DNA of 59,864 nucleotides from an uncultured Bacteroidales bacterium (GCA_937899265.1 CALBPV010000001.1:1-59864); one strand, 5' to 3'; shown: positions 1 to 7,954, counted from the stretch's first letter. Notes: generated from the letters alone by a model not told the origin. Numbers and translations: made by a program.

Positions 1-50
1 ACATCACGGAATATGCCGAGCAGATCGGCCTTGGAAGCCGGAAGTACAAT

Positions 51-548
51 ATGGTCAACATCGATGAATCCAATAAGGAAATGAAAACACTGGTAGCTTA
101 TTTTTCTGCAACCGGCACCACCGAAGCCGTTGCGAAGGACCTTTCTGAGGTGACCGGCGCCACCCTGCATGAAATCAAGCCGGAAGTCAAATACACCGCC
201 GCCGACCTGGACTGGACGGTCAAGACCTCCCGCAGCACCGTAGAAATGGCCGACCGCAGCTCCCGTCCCGCCATCGTGAAGGACCTGGAGGATGCGGGCA
301 GCTACGACGTCATCTACATCGGCTTCCCGGTGTGGTGGTACACCGCCCCCACCATCATCAACACTTTCATTGAGACCTATGGTTTCAAGGGCAAGACGGT
401 GGTCTTCTTTGCGACCTCAGGCGGAAGCTCGATTGACCGGGCCAATGCCGAGTTCAAAGAGGCTTATCCCGAGATCAACTGGAAAGCCGGAAAGACCCTG
501 AACTACGAGTCCAAGGCAGAAATCAAGGTCTGGGCGGAAGGTTTTTGA
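51..548 (+). CDS. Flavodoxin (possibly the C-terminal part of a longer protein)
   Basis: Short-chain flavodoxin, expected to bind FMN and carry electrons in the cytoplasm. The FMN phosphate loop is visible as FSATGTTEAVAK just after the first beta strand, and YIGFPVWWYTAPTIINTF is the usual second flavin-contact segment of this subfamily. The classical start is the ATG at 81 (MKTLVAYFS), giving 155 residues. However, the same frame is open with plausible codons back to the window edge, and another ATG lies at 51. The piece could therefore be the tail of a fusion, or the upstream residues could be an extended start. No signal peptide is seen. It leads a same-strand series of redox genes. Family assignment is firm; the start is not. 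Confidence 0.8.
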   Translation: MVNIDESNKEMKTLVAYFSATGTTEAVAKDLSEVTGATLHEIKPEVKYTAADLDWTVKTSRSTVEMADRSSRPAIVKDLEDAGSYDVIYIGFPVWWYTAPTIINTFIETYGFKGKTVVFFATSGGSSIDRANAEFKEAYPEINWKAGKTLNYESKAEIKVWAEGF

Positions 549-630
549 TAGGCTTTCATCCCGACCGCGCCCGCACCGCCAGCTATTGGTATGGCGACCT
601 TCAGTATCTGAAAGCTACACATTGATAAGA

Positions 631-1422
631 ATGAAGAAGTTACTGACAATAATGCTCGCCCTCTGTGCCGTCATCGTGGCACTGGCCTGTAGCAGCAACG
701 ACCCGGAGGTGGACGGCACGACAGGTGCTACTGAAGTGAACGGTGGCGAGGGTGAAGGAACAGCCAAGGGGAAGATGCTCGTCATCTACTTTTCACGTGC
801 AGGAGAGAACTGGCAGGTGGGCGTAGTGGAGCGTGGCAACACGGCCATCATGGTGGACTACATTCAAGATCTGGCTGATGTGGATGTCTTTGAGATTGTG
901 CCCGAAGCAGCCTATCCGCCAGGCTACGAGGACACAAAGACGGTGGCCACGGCAGAGTTCAACAACAATGCCCGCCCAGCCATCAAGACCGACATCACCA
1001 ACATTGCCGACTATGAGACTATCTTCATCGGTGGTCCTATCTGGTGGGCACGTCCTCCGATGATTTTCCGCACGTTCTTTGAGGCGCACCCGGAGTTGAA
1101 TGACAAGACATTGATACCCTTCGGTACACACGGAGGAAGTGGTGTCAGCAGTTACACTTCACTCCTAAAAGAATATTTCCCCAATGCCACCATCCTCGAA
1201 TCGCTGGGCATCAGCGGAGCAAGCATACGAGACTCATCCTCTAAGGGCACCGTTGAGAACTGGCTGAAACGTCTGGGTGTGGACAAACAGTCGACAGCCA
1301 TCAGCAATGTTCGGACGAGGGCAGCAACAAACGGGGTTTCACACTCTATTAGCGGCATCCGCTCCGGCAATCAGCAAGGTATTCAGATAAGAGACGGACA
1401 GAAACACATCAACCGAAGATAA
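631..1422 (+). CDS. Exported flavodoxin, probable lipoprotein, with extra C-terminal tail
   Basis: 263 residues from the ATG at 631 (MKKLLTIML), chosen because it gives a clean signal sequence ending at VALAC; the frame also opens earlier at a TTG. Residues about 50-215 form a flavodoxin domain: KMLVIYFSRAGENW, the GNT segment, and FIGGPIWWARPPMIFRTFF. The cysteine after the hydrophobic stretch suggests lipidation and placement in the periplasm or outer membrane, which is unusual for a flavin electron carrier. After the fold the protein runs on for about 40 residues, ending SGIRSGNQQGIQIRDGQKH. This resembles the short LSGRR...GFYI.NG tail at the end of the 1085-residue lyase in this window. 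Role inferred: extracytoplasmic redox partner of the neighbouring reductases. No substrate can be read from sequence. Confidence 0.8.
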   Translation: MKKLLTIMLALCAVIVALACSSNDPEVDGTTGATEVNGGEGEGTAKGKMLVIYFSRAGENWQVGVVERGNTAIMVDYIQDLADVDVFEIVPEAAYPPGYEDTKTVATAEFNNNARPAIKTDITNIADYETIFIGGPIWWARPPMIFRTFFEAHPELNDKTLIPFGTHGGSGVSSYTSLLKEYFPNATILESLGISGASIRDSSSKGTVENWLKRLGVDKQSTAISNVRTRAATNGVSHSISGIRSGNQQGIQIRDGQKHINRR

Positions 1423-1464
1423 CGAAATATAAAGGCGTATAGGTCAATATAAAACAAATATGAT

Positions 1465-2304
1465 ATGAATACAATTAAGTTATGGAACGGCGTTGAGATG
1501 CCGCAGATTGGTTACGGAGTGTATCAGGTTTCGCCTGATGAGTGTGAACGATGCGTGAGCGATGCCTTGGAGGTGGGCTATCGGATGATAGACACGGCAC
1601 AGGCTTACGGCAATGAGGAGGGCGTGGGTCGTGCCTGGAAGAAGAGCGGCATCCGGCGCGAGGACATCTTCCTGGTGACGAAAGTATGGATTTCGAACTA
1701 CGGCTACGAACGGGCAAAGGCTTCGATTGACGAGAGCCTGAAGAAACTCCAGACAGAGTACATCGACCTGATGCTGCTGCACCAGCCGTTCTGCGACCGC
1801 TACGGTGCCTACCGCGCCCTGACGGAGGCGTACAGGGAGGGAAAGTTGAGGGCCATCGGTGTCAGCAACTTCTACCCCGACCACCTCATCGACCTGGCCT
1901 CGAACGTGGAGGTGAAGCCGATGGTGAACCAGGTGGAGACGCACGTGTTCGACCAGCAGGTGGAGGCCAAGAAGTACATGGACGAACTGGACTGCCGCAT
2001 CATGTCGTGGGGACCGCTGGCCGAGGGTCGCAACGGCTTCTTCCAGAACGCACTATTAGGCGAGATTGGCGAGAAATATGGCAAGACCATTCCGCAGGTA
2101 GCCCTGCGCTGGCTGTTGCAGCGTGGTGTCATCATCATCCCGAAGTCAACCCACAAGGAGCGCATGGCGCAGAACCTCGACATCCTCGACTTCGAACTGA
2201 GTGCCGATGATATGGCACGTATTCAGACCCTCGACACAGGCAAGAGCCTCTTCTTCGACCATCACGACGGGGAGACCACGAAGATGTTCATGGGATGGAG
2301 GTAA
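1465..2304 (+). CDS. Aldo/keto reductase, DkgA-like (AKR5 type)
   Basis: 279 residues, a full-length single-domain TIM-barrel NADPH-dependent reductase for aldehydes and ketoses. The catalytic tetrad is complete: D43 and Y48 in DTAQAYGNE, K73 in VTKVW, H106 in LLHQP. The C-terminal cofactor segment IIIPKSTHKERMAQN is present. No signal peptide, so cytoplasmic. In Escherichia coli the related DkgA is co-transcribed with the aldehyde reductase YqhD under the AraC-type regulator YqhC. A YqhD-like enzyme (4425-5588) and an AraC-type gene (7018-7932) occur in this same island, so detoxification of reactive aldehydes is a reasonable inference. Alternative: a sugar or keto-acid reductase. Confidence 0.9.
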   Translation: MNTIKLWNGVEMPQIGYGVYQVSPDECERCVSDALEVGYRMIDTAQAYGNEEGVGRAWKKSGIRREDIFLVTKVWISNYGYERAKASIDESLKKLQTEYIDLMLLHQPFCDRYGAYRALTEAYREGKLRAIGVSNFYPDHLIDLASNVEVKPMVNQVETHVFDQQVEAKKYMDELDCRIMSWGPLAEGRNGFFQNALLGEIGEKYGKTIPQVALRWLLQRGVIIIPKSTHKERMAQNLDILDFELSADDMARIQTLDTGKSLFFDHHDGETTKMFMGWR

Positions 2305-2308
2305 TCCT

Positions 2309-2343
2309 AGTTTAAAGTTTAGAGTTTAAAGTTTAAAGTTTAG
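2309..2343 (+). repeat. Five tandem heptamers AGTTTAR abutting a start codon
   Basis: Five consecutive 7-bp units AGTTTAA/AGTTTAG fill the gap between the aldo/keto reductase and the next gene. A sixth, diverged unit (AGTGAAA) contains the GTG start codon itself. The unit type recurs at 10019-10132, 10957-10984 and 13861-13905 with different heptamers. Because the array sits where a ribosome would load, a change in copy number would change spacing or start context. Confidence 0.85.
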
Positions 2344-2344
2344 A

Positions 2345-2968
2345 GTGAAAGTACTATTGATAAACGGAAGCCCGCACGCTCATGGCTGTACCTTCACGGC
2401 TTTGAGCGTGGTGGCTGACGAACTACAGAAGGCTGGCGTGGCAACGGAGATTGTTCACGTAGGCCATAAGGACATCCGAGGCTGCATCGGATGCTACAAG
2501 TGTCGTGAGTTAGGACGCTGTGTCTTTGATAAGGACATGGTGAATGAGGTGGCACGGAAGTTCGAGGAGGCCGACGGACTGATCATCGGTTCTCCTGTCT
2601 ATTATGCTGGGCCTAACGGGACGCTCGTCTCGTTCCTCGACAGGCTGTTTTTCTCAGCCTCTTTCGAGAAGCGTTTCAAGGTTGGAGCCGCTGTTGTCTC
2701 GGCCCGACGGATGGGTACGACGGCGACACTCGACACGCTGAACAAGTATTTCCTGCATGGCGAGATGCCCGTGGCAGCCAGCCGCTATTGGAATGCCGTG
2801 CATGGTAACACATCAGAAGACGTAATGAAAGATGAAGAAGGACTGCAGACAATGCGTGTGTTGGGTCGCAACATGTCTTTTCTTATCCGTGCCATCCGTG
2901 CTGAGCATGAGCGTAACGGCTTACCAGAGCAGGAACCTAAGCGTATCGCCACAAACTTTATCAGATAA
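2345..2968 (+). CDS. NADPH-dependent FMN reductase/iron-sulfur flavoprotein-like protein
   Basis: 207 residues. The N-terminus MKVLLINGSPHAHGCTFTAL is the flavin phosphate loop of the NADPH-dependent FMN reductase family, GCIGCYKC is the cysteine pair typical of the flavodoxin/iron-sulfur-flavoprotein branch, and IIGSPVYYAGPNGTLVSFLDR is the second flavin-binding segment. Only two close cysteines precede the later RCVF cysteine, so whether it holds an iron-sulfur cluster is uncertain. The start is a GTG lying directly against the heptamer array at 2309-2343, and no better ATG is available before the flavin loop. Cytoplasmic. Likely an electron donor or quinone/nitro-type reductase within this island. 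Confidence 0.85.
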   Translation: MKVLLINGSPHAHGCTFTALSVVADELQKAGVATEIVHVGHKDIRGCIGCYKCRELGRCVFDKDMVNEVARKFEEADGLIIGSPVYYAGPNGTLVSFLDRLFFSASFEKRFKVGAAVVSARRMGTTATLDTLNKYFLHGEMPVAASRYWNAVHGNTSEDVMKDEEGLQTMRVLGRNMSFLIRAIRAEHERNGLPEQEPKRIATNFIR

Positions 2969-2972
2969 ACAG

Positions 2973-3083
2973 ATGGACGATAAACAGCAGATAGAAACCC
3001 TCTACCGAGAGAAGTACAAGTTTCCAAACATGAAGGCCGTTGGCTGTTCACTGCCGCCACTGCGTCAACTTTCTGAAATATGA
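2973..3083 (+). pseudogene. Short remnant, possibly of an NTF2/SnoaL-like gene
   Basis: A 36-residue frame starting MDDKQQIETLYREKYKF. The opening looks like the first helix of small NTF2/SnoaL-like proteins of Bacteroidales. After about 18 residues the sequence becomes unrelated (NMKAVGCSLPPLRQLSEI) and stops, far short of the about 120 residues of that family. I infer a decayed or deleted gene rather than a real 36-residue product; a genuine small protein cannot be excluded. Confidence 0.35.
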
Positions 3084-3137
3084 CCAAAATCAATTGAATC
3101 CCAAAGACAAGTCGAACCAAATAAAACAAAAGTACAG

Positions 3138-4394
3138 ATGAGACCCATTATGGCAGCACTCGCCCTGATGTTCAGTATCGGGGTTAGTGCGCAAGATAAA
3201 ATAGAAACGAATATGATACAGGAAGTAGATTTTAACGTATGGCCAAAAGGCGAACTGAACACCGCCTACGCCCAGTATTTCATTGGTAACAGTTATCTGG
3301 CTCCGCTCGATGCTGAACACGGCGGACCCGTGAACGTGACCTTTGAGCCGCGCTGCCGCAACAACTGGCACATCCACCACCGTTCGGTGCAGGTGCTCGT
3401 GTGTGTCGCCGGTCGCGGGTGGTATGTGGAAGAAGGGAAGGAGCCCGTGGAACTGCGCCCCGGCGTAGTGGTGGCCATCCCTGCCGAGGCGAAGCACTGG
3501 CACGGTGCAGCCAAGGATTCATGGATGCAGCACCTGACCTATATGACAAAGGTGGAGGAAGGGGCATCCAACGAGTGGCTGGAACCTGTCACGGATGAGG
3601 AGTACGACAAACTCCCCGGCTCCACAGCCCCGCAGATTACGCCATCGGCCGAGGCATACCACGAAAGGATGTTCCCTAATTATGAGTCCGATTACAAGCG
3701 TACCGACCCAGAATTCATTGAGCGCTTCGACAACTTCGCCTTCGACGAAGTCATCAAACAGACATCCGACAAACTCGATGACCGCACGCGCTTCATCTGC
3801 TACCTTGCCACGCTGCTGGGTTGTCAGGGCATCGACGAATATCGTGCCCTGCTGCCCGCCGCACTCAACATGGGTGTGTCGCCCGTGGAAGTGAAGGAAA
3901 TCGTCTATCAGGCCACAGCCTATCTCGGCATCGGACGTGTGTTCCCCTTCCTGAAGGCCACCAACGAGATATTTGAGCAGCGCGGCATCGCCCTGCCCCT
4001 GCCCCCGCAGGCACAGACCACACAGGCGAACCGCCGTGAGGCTGGCACACAGGCACAGGTGGACTGCTTCGGCGAAGGGATGCGCGACTTCTGGCAGTCA
4101 GGCCCCGAGGACAGTCGCCACATCAACAAGTGGCTGGCCGACAACTGCTTCGGCGACTACTATACCCGCACAGGACTGGATATCAAATTTCGCGAGCTGA
4201 TTACTTTCTGCTTCCTCGCTGCCCAGGGCGGTTGTGAGCCGCAGCTGAAAGGCCACATCGCAGGCAACTATCACGTGGGCAACGACAAGGACTTCCTCAT
4301 CGCTGTCATCTCCTCGAATCTCCCCTTCATCGGCTATCCCCGCACGCTGAATGCCCTCAACTGCATCCGCGAAGTGGAGGCCGCAAAGAAATAA
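3138..4394 (+). CDS. Exported cupin-carboxymuconolactone decarboxylase fusion
   Basis: 418 residues with a signal peptide (MRPIMAALALMFSIGVSAQ). Residues about 55-125 are a cupin barrel, with NNWHIHHRSVQVLVCVAGRGW and ELRPGVVVAIPAEAKHWHGA giving the two histidine-containing cupin motifs. Two AhpD/carboxymuconolactone-decarboxylase-like domains follow: about 190-275 (RTRFICYLATLLGCQG) and about 325-410 (ELITFCFLAAQGGCEPQLKGH). The paired CxxC of true AhpD is not seen, so peroxidase-reductase activity is doubtful. This cupin-CMD-CMD architecture is often found next to flavodoxins and reductases in Bacteroidales, as here. Location is periplasmic; the reaction is unknown. Confidence 0.85.
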   Translation: MRPIMAALALMFSIGVSAQDKIETNMIQEVDFNVWPKGELNTAYAQYFIGNSYLAPLDAEHGGPVNVTFEPRCRNNWHIHHRSVQVLVCVAGRGWYVEEGKEPVELRPGVVVAIPAEAKHWHGAAKDSWMQHLTYMTKVEEGASNEWLEPVTDEEYDKLPGSTAPQITPSAEAYHERMFPNYESDYKRTDPEFIERFDNFAFDEVIKQTSDKLDDRTRFICYLATLLGCQGIDEYRALLPAALNMGVSPVEVKEIVYQATAYLGIGRVFPFLKATNEIFEQRGIALPLPPQAQTTQANRREAGTQAQVDCFGEGMRDFWQSGPEDSRHINKWLADNCFGDYYTRTGLDIKFRELITFCFLAAQGGCEPQLKGHIAGNYHVGNDKDFLIAVISSNLPFIGYPRTLNALNCIREVEAAKK

Positions 4395-4424
4395 GCAACA
4401 ACCCCTATCAAATACAATACAACT

Positions 4425-5588
4425 ATGCAGAATTTTGACTACATGACCCCGACCCGGCTTATCTTTGGTCGCGAGTCGATTGTGAAACTGCCAGAGGTGA
4501 TGCGTCCTCTCGGCAAGCGTGTGCTGCTGACCTACGGAGGCGGCAGCATCAAGAAGATCGGTCTCTACGACCGCGTGAAGGAACTGATGCAGGGCTTTGA
4601 GATGGTGGAACTCCCGGGCATACAGCCCAACCCGAAGTACAACCCCAGCGTGCTCGACGGCGTGCGTCTCTGCAAGGAGCATAATATCGACGTGATACTG
4701 GCTGTGGGCGGCGGTTCGGTGCTCGACTGTTCGAAAGCCATCGCCGCAGGGGCCAAGTACGACGGCGACCCCTGGGACCTGATTTCCTATAAGGTAAAGG
4801 CACAGGCTGCACTGCCCATCGTGGACATCATCACGCTGGCAGCTACGGGCTCGGAGTACGACTGCGGCGGCGTTATCTCGCGCACTGAGACCAACGACAA
4901 GATTGGCTACATGGATCCTCTGCTGTTCCCCGTCTGCTCCATCCTCGACCCCGTTTACACGTTCAGCGTATCGAAGAAGCAGACCGCTGCCGGCTGTGCC
5001 GATGCTATGAACCACACCATCGAACAGTACTTTGCAGCCGATACGACGCTGCTCAACGACGGCTTCTGCGAGTCGATGCTGAAGAGCCTGATGGTGAACG
5101 CCCGCCGGTGTCTGGAGAATCCCGAAGACTACACCGCCCGTGCCGAGATGATGCTCTGCTGTACATACGGCTGCAACGGCATACTTGCGCTCGGCAACAG
5201 CCCCAGCGGATGGCCCTGCCACGGCATTGAGCACGCGCTCTCGGCCTACTATGACATCACGCACGGCGAGGGCCTGGCCATCATCACCCCGCGCTGGATG
5301 AAGCATATCCTCAGCGAGAAGACCATCGACCGTTTCGTGAAGTACGGTATCAATGTCTTCGGTATCGATGCCAAACTGCCCAAACAGGAGATAGCGGAGA
5401 AAGCCATTGACGAGACCTACAAGTTCTTCGAGAGCATCAACATTCCCATGCATCTGCGGGAGGTGGGCATTGACGACAGCCGCATCGACGAGATGGCGCA
5501 CCACATCGCCGTGGGTGAAGGTTTGGAGAAGGCTTACGCACCGCTGAACGAACAGGACATCAAGGACATCTTGACGGCAAGTCTGTAA
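4425..5588 (+). CDS. Iron-containing alcohol dehydrogenase, YqhD-like aldehyde reductase
   Basis: 387 residues, the length of YqhD/BDH-type group III alcohol dehydrogenases. GGGS at 95-98 is the NADP(H)-binding turn. The metal ligands line up with the YqhD pattern: D193 and H197 in DAMNH, H266 in PCHGIEH, H280 in DITHGEG. Cytoplasmic and expected to reduce short-chain aldehydes with NADPH. It follows the cupin-CMD gene by 30 bases and is followed within 12 bases by another flavodoxin, suggesting one transcript. Together with the DkgA-like reductase it points to aldehyde stress. Confidence 0.92.
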   Translation: MQNFDYMTPTRLIFGRESIVKLPEVMRPLGKRVLLTYGGGSIKKIGLYDRVKELMQGFEMVELPGIQPNPKYNPSVLDGVRLCKEHNIDVILAVGGGSVLDCSKAIAAGAKYDGDPWDLISYKVKAQAALPIVDIITLAATGSEYDCGGVISRTETNDKIGYMDPLLFPVCSILDPVYTFSVSKKQTAAGCADAMNHTIEQYFAADTTLLNDGFCESMLKSLMVNARRCLENPEDYTARAEMMLCCTYGCNGILALGNSPSGWPCHGIEHALSAYYDITHGEGLAIITPRWMKHILSEKTIDRFVKYGINVFGIDAKLPKQEIAEKAIDETYKFFESINIPMHLREVGIDDSRIDEMAHHIAVGEGLEKAYAPLNEQDIKDILTASL

Positions 5589-5600
5589 TTGAAACCAAGT

Positions 5601-6230
5601 ATGAAAGCATTGAAGTACATTTTGGCATCGGCACTTTGTATGCTGGTGTCAACCGCTTGCAGCGGAAACACGAAAGGTGAAGCGAAGGTGAATAAACCGG
5701 CAGCATCACAATCGCAGGCCGAACCGGGCAAGGCTCTCGTGGTTTACTTTTCGCATGTGGGCGAGAACTACAGCGTAGGCAATATCGAAGTGGGCAACAC
5801 GAAGATAGTGGCTGATTACATCAGCGAGGTGACCGGTGCCGACCAGTTTGAAATCAAGACATCGAAGTACGACGGCATGGCCTACAAGCCCCTGTGCGAT
5901 CTGGCCAAAGAGGAACAGCAGAACGGCGAGCTGCCTCCATTTGAGGACAGCGTGGATGTGTCGAAATATAACACGGTCTTCATCGGCGGTCCCGTCTGGT
6001 GGGGCACCTGGCCACAGGTTATGTTTACCTTCTTCAAACAGTACGACCTGAATGGCAAGACCATCGTGCCCTTCACTACACATGAGGGTTCCGGTCTCGG
6101 CAGTTGTGTGAAGGATTTGAAGAAAGCCTATCCCAACGCCACCTTCCTCAACGGTTTTTCCATCTACGGCCATGATGTGCGTGACGGCAAGGACCGTGTG
6201 GAGAAATGGCTGAAGAAATTGGGCTACTGA
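5601..6230 (+). CDS. Exported flavodoxin, probable lipoprotein
   Basis: 209 residues from the ATG at 5601, preferred over an upstream in-frame TTG because it gives a clean signal MKALKYILASALCMLVSTAC with a lipidation-type cysteine. The mature part is a flavodoxin domain: ALVVYFSHVGENYSVG, the GNTKIVADYI helix, and FIGGPVWWGTWPQVMFTFF. It is a paralogue of the exported flavodoxin at 631-1422 but lacks that protein's extra C-terminal tail. Last gene of the plus-strand series; it converges on a minus-strand flavodoxin with a hairpin between them. Presumed extracytoplasmic electron carrier. Confidence 0.82.
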   Translation: MKALKYILASALCMLVSTACSGNTKGEAKVNKPAASQSQAEPGKALVVYFSHVGENYSVGNIEVGNTKIVADYISEVTGADQFEIKTSKYDGMAYKPLCDLAKEEQQNGELPPFEDSVDVSKYNTVFIGGPVWWGTWPQVMFTFFKQYDLNGKTIVPFTTHEGSGLGSCVKDLKKAYPNATFLNGFSIYGHDVRDGKDRVEKWLKKLGY

Positions 6231-6240
6231 ACATAAAAAG

Positions 6241-6268
6241 GGTCAAGTCTCTCAAGCGAGACTTGACC
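6241..6268 (-). terminator. Rho-independent terminator for the minus-strand flavodoxin
   Basis: Perfect 11-bp stem (GGTCAAGTCTC / GAGACTTGACC) with a 6-base loop. Read on the minus strand it is followed by CTTTTTATGT. It overlaps the last codons of the minus-strand gene. The plus-strand side lacks a T run. Confidence 0.75.
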
Positions 6269-6785
6269 TGGCCATATCGACGATTTGTTTCGCCTCGCGG
6301 TCGGCACTTTGGGCCTCGGCACCGTGAATGGGTGTGCCGCCCAGGATGTATGCCGTAGGACAGAGCTTCTTGATGAACCGTTCGCTCGAACCCATGCCGC
6401 TGCCCTCGTTGGTGCAGAAGGGAATGATGGTCTTGCCGGTGAAGTCGTACGACTCGAGAAACGTGTAGCACACCATCGGCATTGTGCCCCACCAGTTGGG
6501 ATAGCCCAGAATGATGACATCGTAGTCATCGATCGATGTCAGCGGGTCTTTCACCTCGGGACGGGCTTGCTCACGCAACTCCTGCTTGGCCTCTTCGATA
6601 CAGGTCATATACGACTTGGAATATTCGTAGGTCGTGTCAATGCGGAACATATCGGCATCGGGCAGCAGAGCCTTGATTTTAGCGGCCACCACCTCGGTGT
6701 TGCCCAAAGTCAGCTTCTTGACACTACCGTTCACATAGTTCTCTCCGCGACGAGAGTAGTACGCAATCAATACTTTTTTTGCCAT
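6252..6785 (-). CDS. Cytoplasmic flavodoxin divergent from an AraC regulator
   Basis: 177 residues, fourth flavodoxin of the island and without a signal peptide. It begins KKVLIAYYSRRGENYVNG (flavin loop), then GNTEVVAAKI and VIILGYPNWWGTMPMVCYTF, and ends with GKTIIPFCTNEGSGMG. Unlike most genes here it has a good Shine-Dalgarno sequence (AGGAGAT, minus strand, 6793-6799) and a TATCTTTG -7 element (6819-6826). It is transcribed away from the AraC-type gene at 7018-7932, the usual arrangement for a regulator and its target. Likely an inducible electron carrier. Confidence 0.88.
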   Translation of the reverse strand: MAKKVLIAYYSRRGENYVNGSVKKLTLGNTEVVAAKIKALLPDADMFRIDTTYEYSKSYMTCIEEAKQELREQARPEVKDPLTSIDDYDVIILGYPNWWGTMPMVCYTFLESYDFTGKTIIPFCTNEGSGMGSSERFIKKLCPTAYILGGTPIHGAEAQSADREAKQIVDMARSSLA

Positions 6786-6792
6786 AGTTATA

Positions 6793-6826
6793 TCTCCTTA
6801 AGTTTATAATTCCGATGGCAAAGATA
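6793..6826 (-). promoter_or_regulatory. Promoter -7 and ribosome binding site of the minus-strand flavodoxin
   Basis: On the minus strand, TATCTTTG (6819-6826) matches the Bacteroidetes -7 consensus TAnnTTTG. AAGGAGAT (6792-6799) sits about 7 bases before the ATG. No exact TTTG -33 box is seen at the usual distance. The region up to 7017 is shared with the divergent regulator and probably carries its operator. Confidence 0.6.
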
Positions 6827-6945
6827 CGACAAATTCTTGAAAGAAACAGTACCAAAAATACAGATTTTTTTATCAATGTTACAGAAAACGGACAAAAATC
6901 CGTGTTTTGGGTAATTCAATCTGTAAAATTTATATAGAAGCCAGA

Positions 6946-6953
6946 TATTTTTG
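6946..6953 (+). promoter_or_regulatory. Possible -7 element of the AraC-type gene
   Basis: TATTTTTG fits TAnnTTTG and lies 64 bases before the regulator's ATG. The -33 region is not convincing. Confidence 0.35.
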
Positions 6954-7017
6954 GCGTATGAGAATGTCCGCGAATGGTCTTAAATAGACAGACATTCAAA
7001 GTCAAGACAATAATGAG

Positions 7018-7932
7018 ATGACACATTTCGACACAATACAGGAATTTAACGAGATGCTGGGTATAGAAACCCTCCATCCGATGGTGAGCGTGGTTAACTT
7101 GAGCGAAGCCAAGCCGATGAAGCATATACGTCACACGAACGGATTCTATTCGGTGATGCTCAAGGACGAGAAGTTCTGCGACATCATCTATGGACGTTCG
7201 CGCTATGACTACGACAAGGGCTCGGTGGTATGTACCGCTCCGGGACAAGTTGTGGGCATTGAACCGACGAATCCCGATTTAGGCAGCCATCCGGATGACC
7301 TCTTCCAGCCCGTGGGCTGGGGATTGTTCTTCGCCCCCGAAATCATTCACGGCACGGCGCTGGCCAGAAACCTGAAAGAATATACTTTCTTCGAGTATCA
7401 GGCCAACGAGGCGTTGCATCTGTCGGAGCGGGAGCGTGGGATATTCCTCCACTGTCTCCACGAAATACAGACCGAGCTGGAGCACAACAGCGACCGACTG
7501 ACACGCCGCCTTGTGGTGTCGAATATTGAAATACTGCTCAATCACCTGTTGCGTTTCTACGAACGGCAGTTCATCACCCGAGAGATACCGAACAGCGACC
7601 TTTTGGTTCGCTTCGAGCAACTGCTGAAACGTTACTTTGAGGGAAATAATGCGATGAAGAACGGTCTGCCTACCGTGCGCCATTGTGCCTCGGAACTCTG
7701 TCTGTCGCCCAACTACTTCGGCGACCTTATCCGCAAGGAAACCGGCAAGACAGCACAGGAGCATATCAAGCTGCACACCCTCGATGCCATCAAGCGAGAG
7801 CTTTCCAACTCCGACAAGACCATCACCGACGTGGCCTACGAACTCGGCTTCCAGTACCCGCAGCACCTCAGCCGTTTCTTCAAGAAAGAAACCGGCATAT
7901 CTCCGGCGGAGTACAGACAGAAAATCTCCTGA
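7018..7932 (+). CDS. AraC-family transcriptional regulator
   Basis: 304 residues. The N-terminal half (about 1-190) is the cupin-type sensing domain of AraC regulators, without a recognisable ligand signature. The C-terminal 100 residues carry two helix-turn-helix units: VRHCASELCLSPNYFGDLIRK and TITDVAYELGFQYPQHLSRF, followed by the conserved KKETGISPAEYR. It is divergent from a flavodoxin gene and adjacent to a YqhD/DkgA-like enzyme pair. By analogy with YqhC of Escherichia coli it may respond to aldehydes or other electrophiles; this is inference from context. Confidence 0.9.
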   Translation: MTHFDTIQEFNEMLGIETLHPMVSVVNLSEAKPMKHIRHTNGFYSVMLKDEKFCDIIYGRSRYDYDKGSVVCTAPGQVVGIEPTNPDLGSHPDDLFQPVGWGLFFAPEIIHGTALARNLKEYTFFEYQANEALHLSERERGIFLHCLHEIQTELEHNSDRLTRRLVVSNIEILLNHLLRFYERQFITREIPNSDLLVRFEQLLKRYFEGNNAMKNGLPTVRHCASELCLSPNYFGDLIRKETGKTAQEHIKLHTLDAIKRELSNSDKTITDVAYELGFQYPQHLSRFFKKETGISPAEYRQKIS

Positions 7933-7954
7933 CCCCGCTCCCTGAGACATGGAA

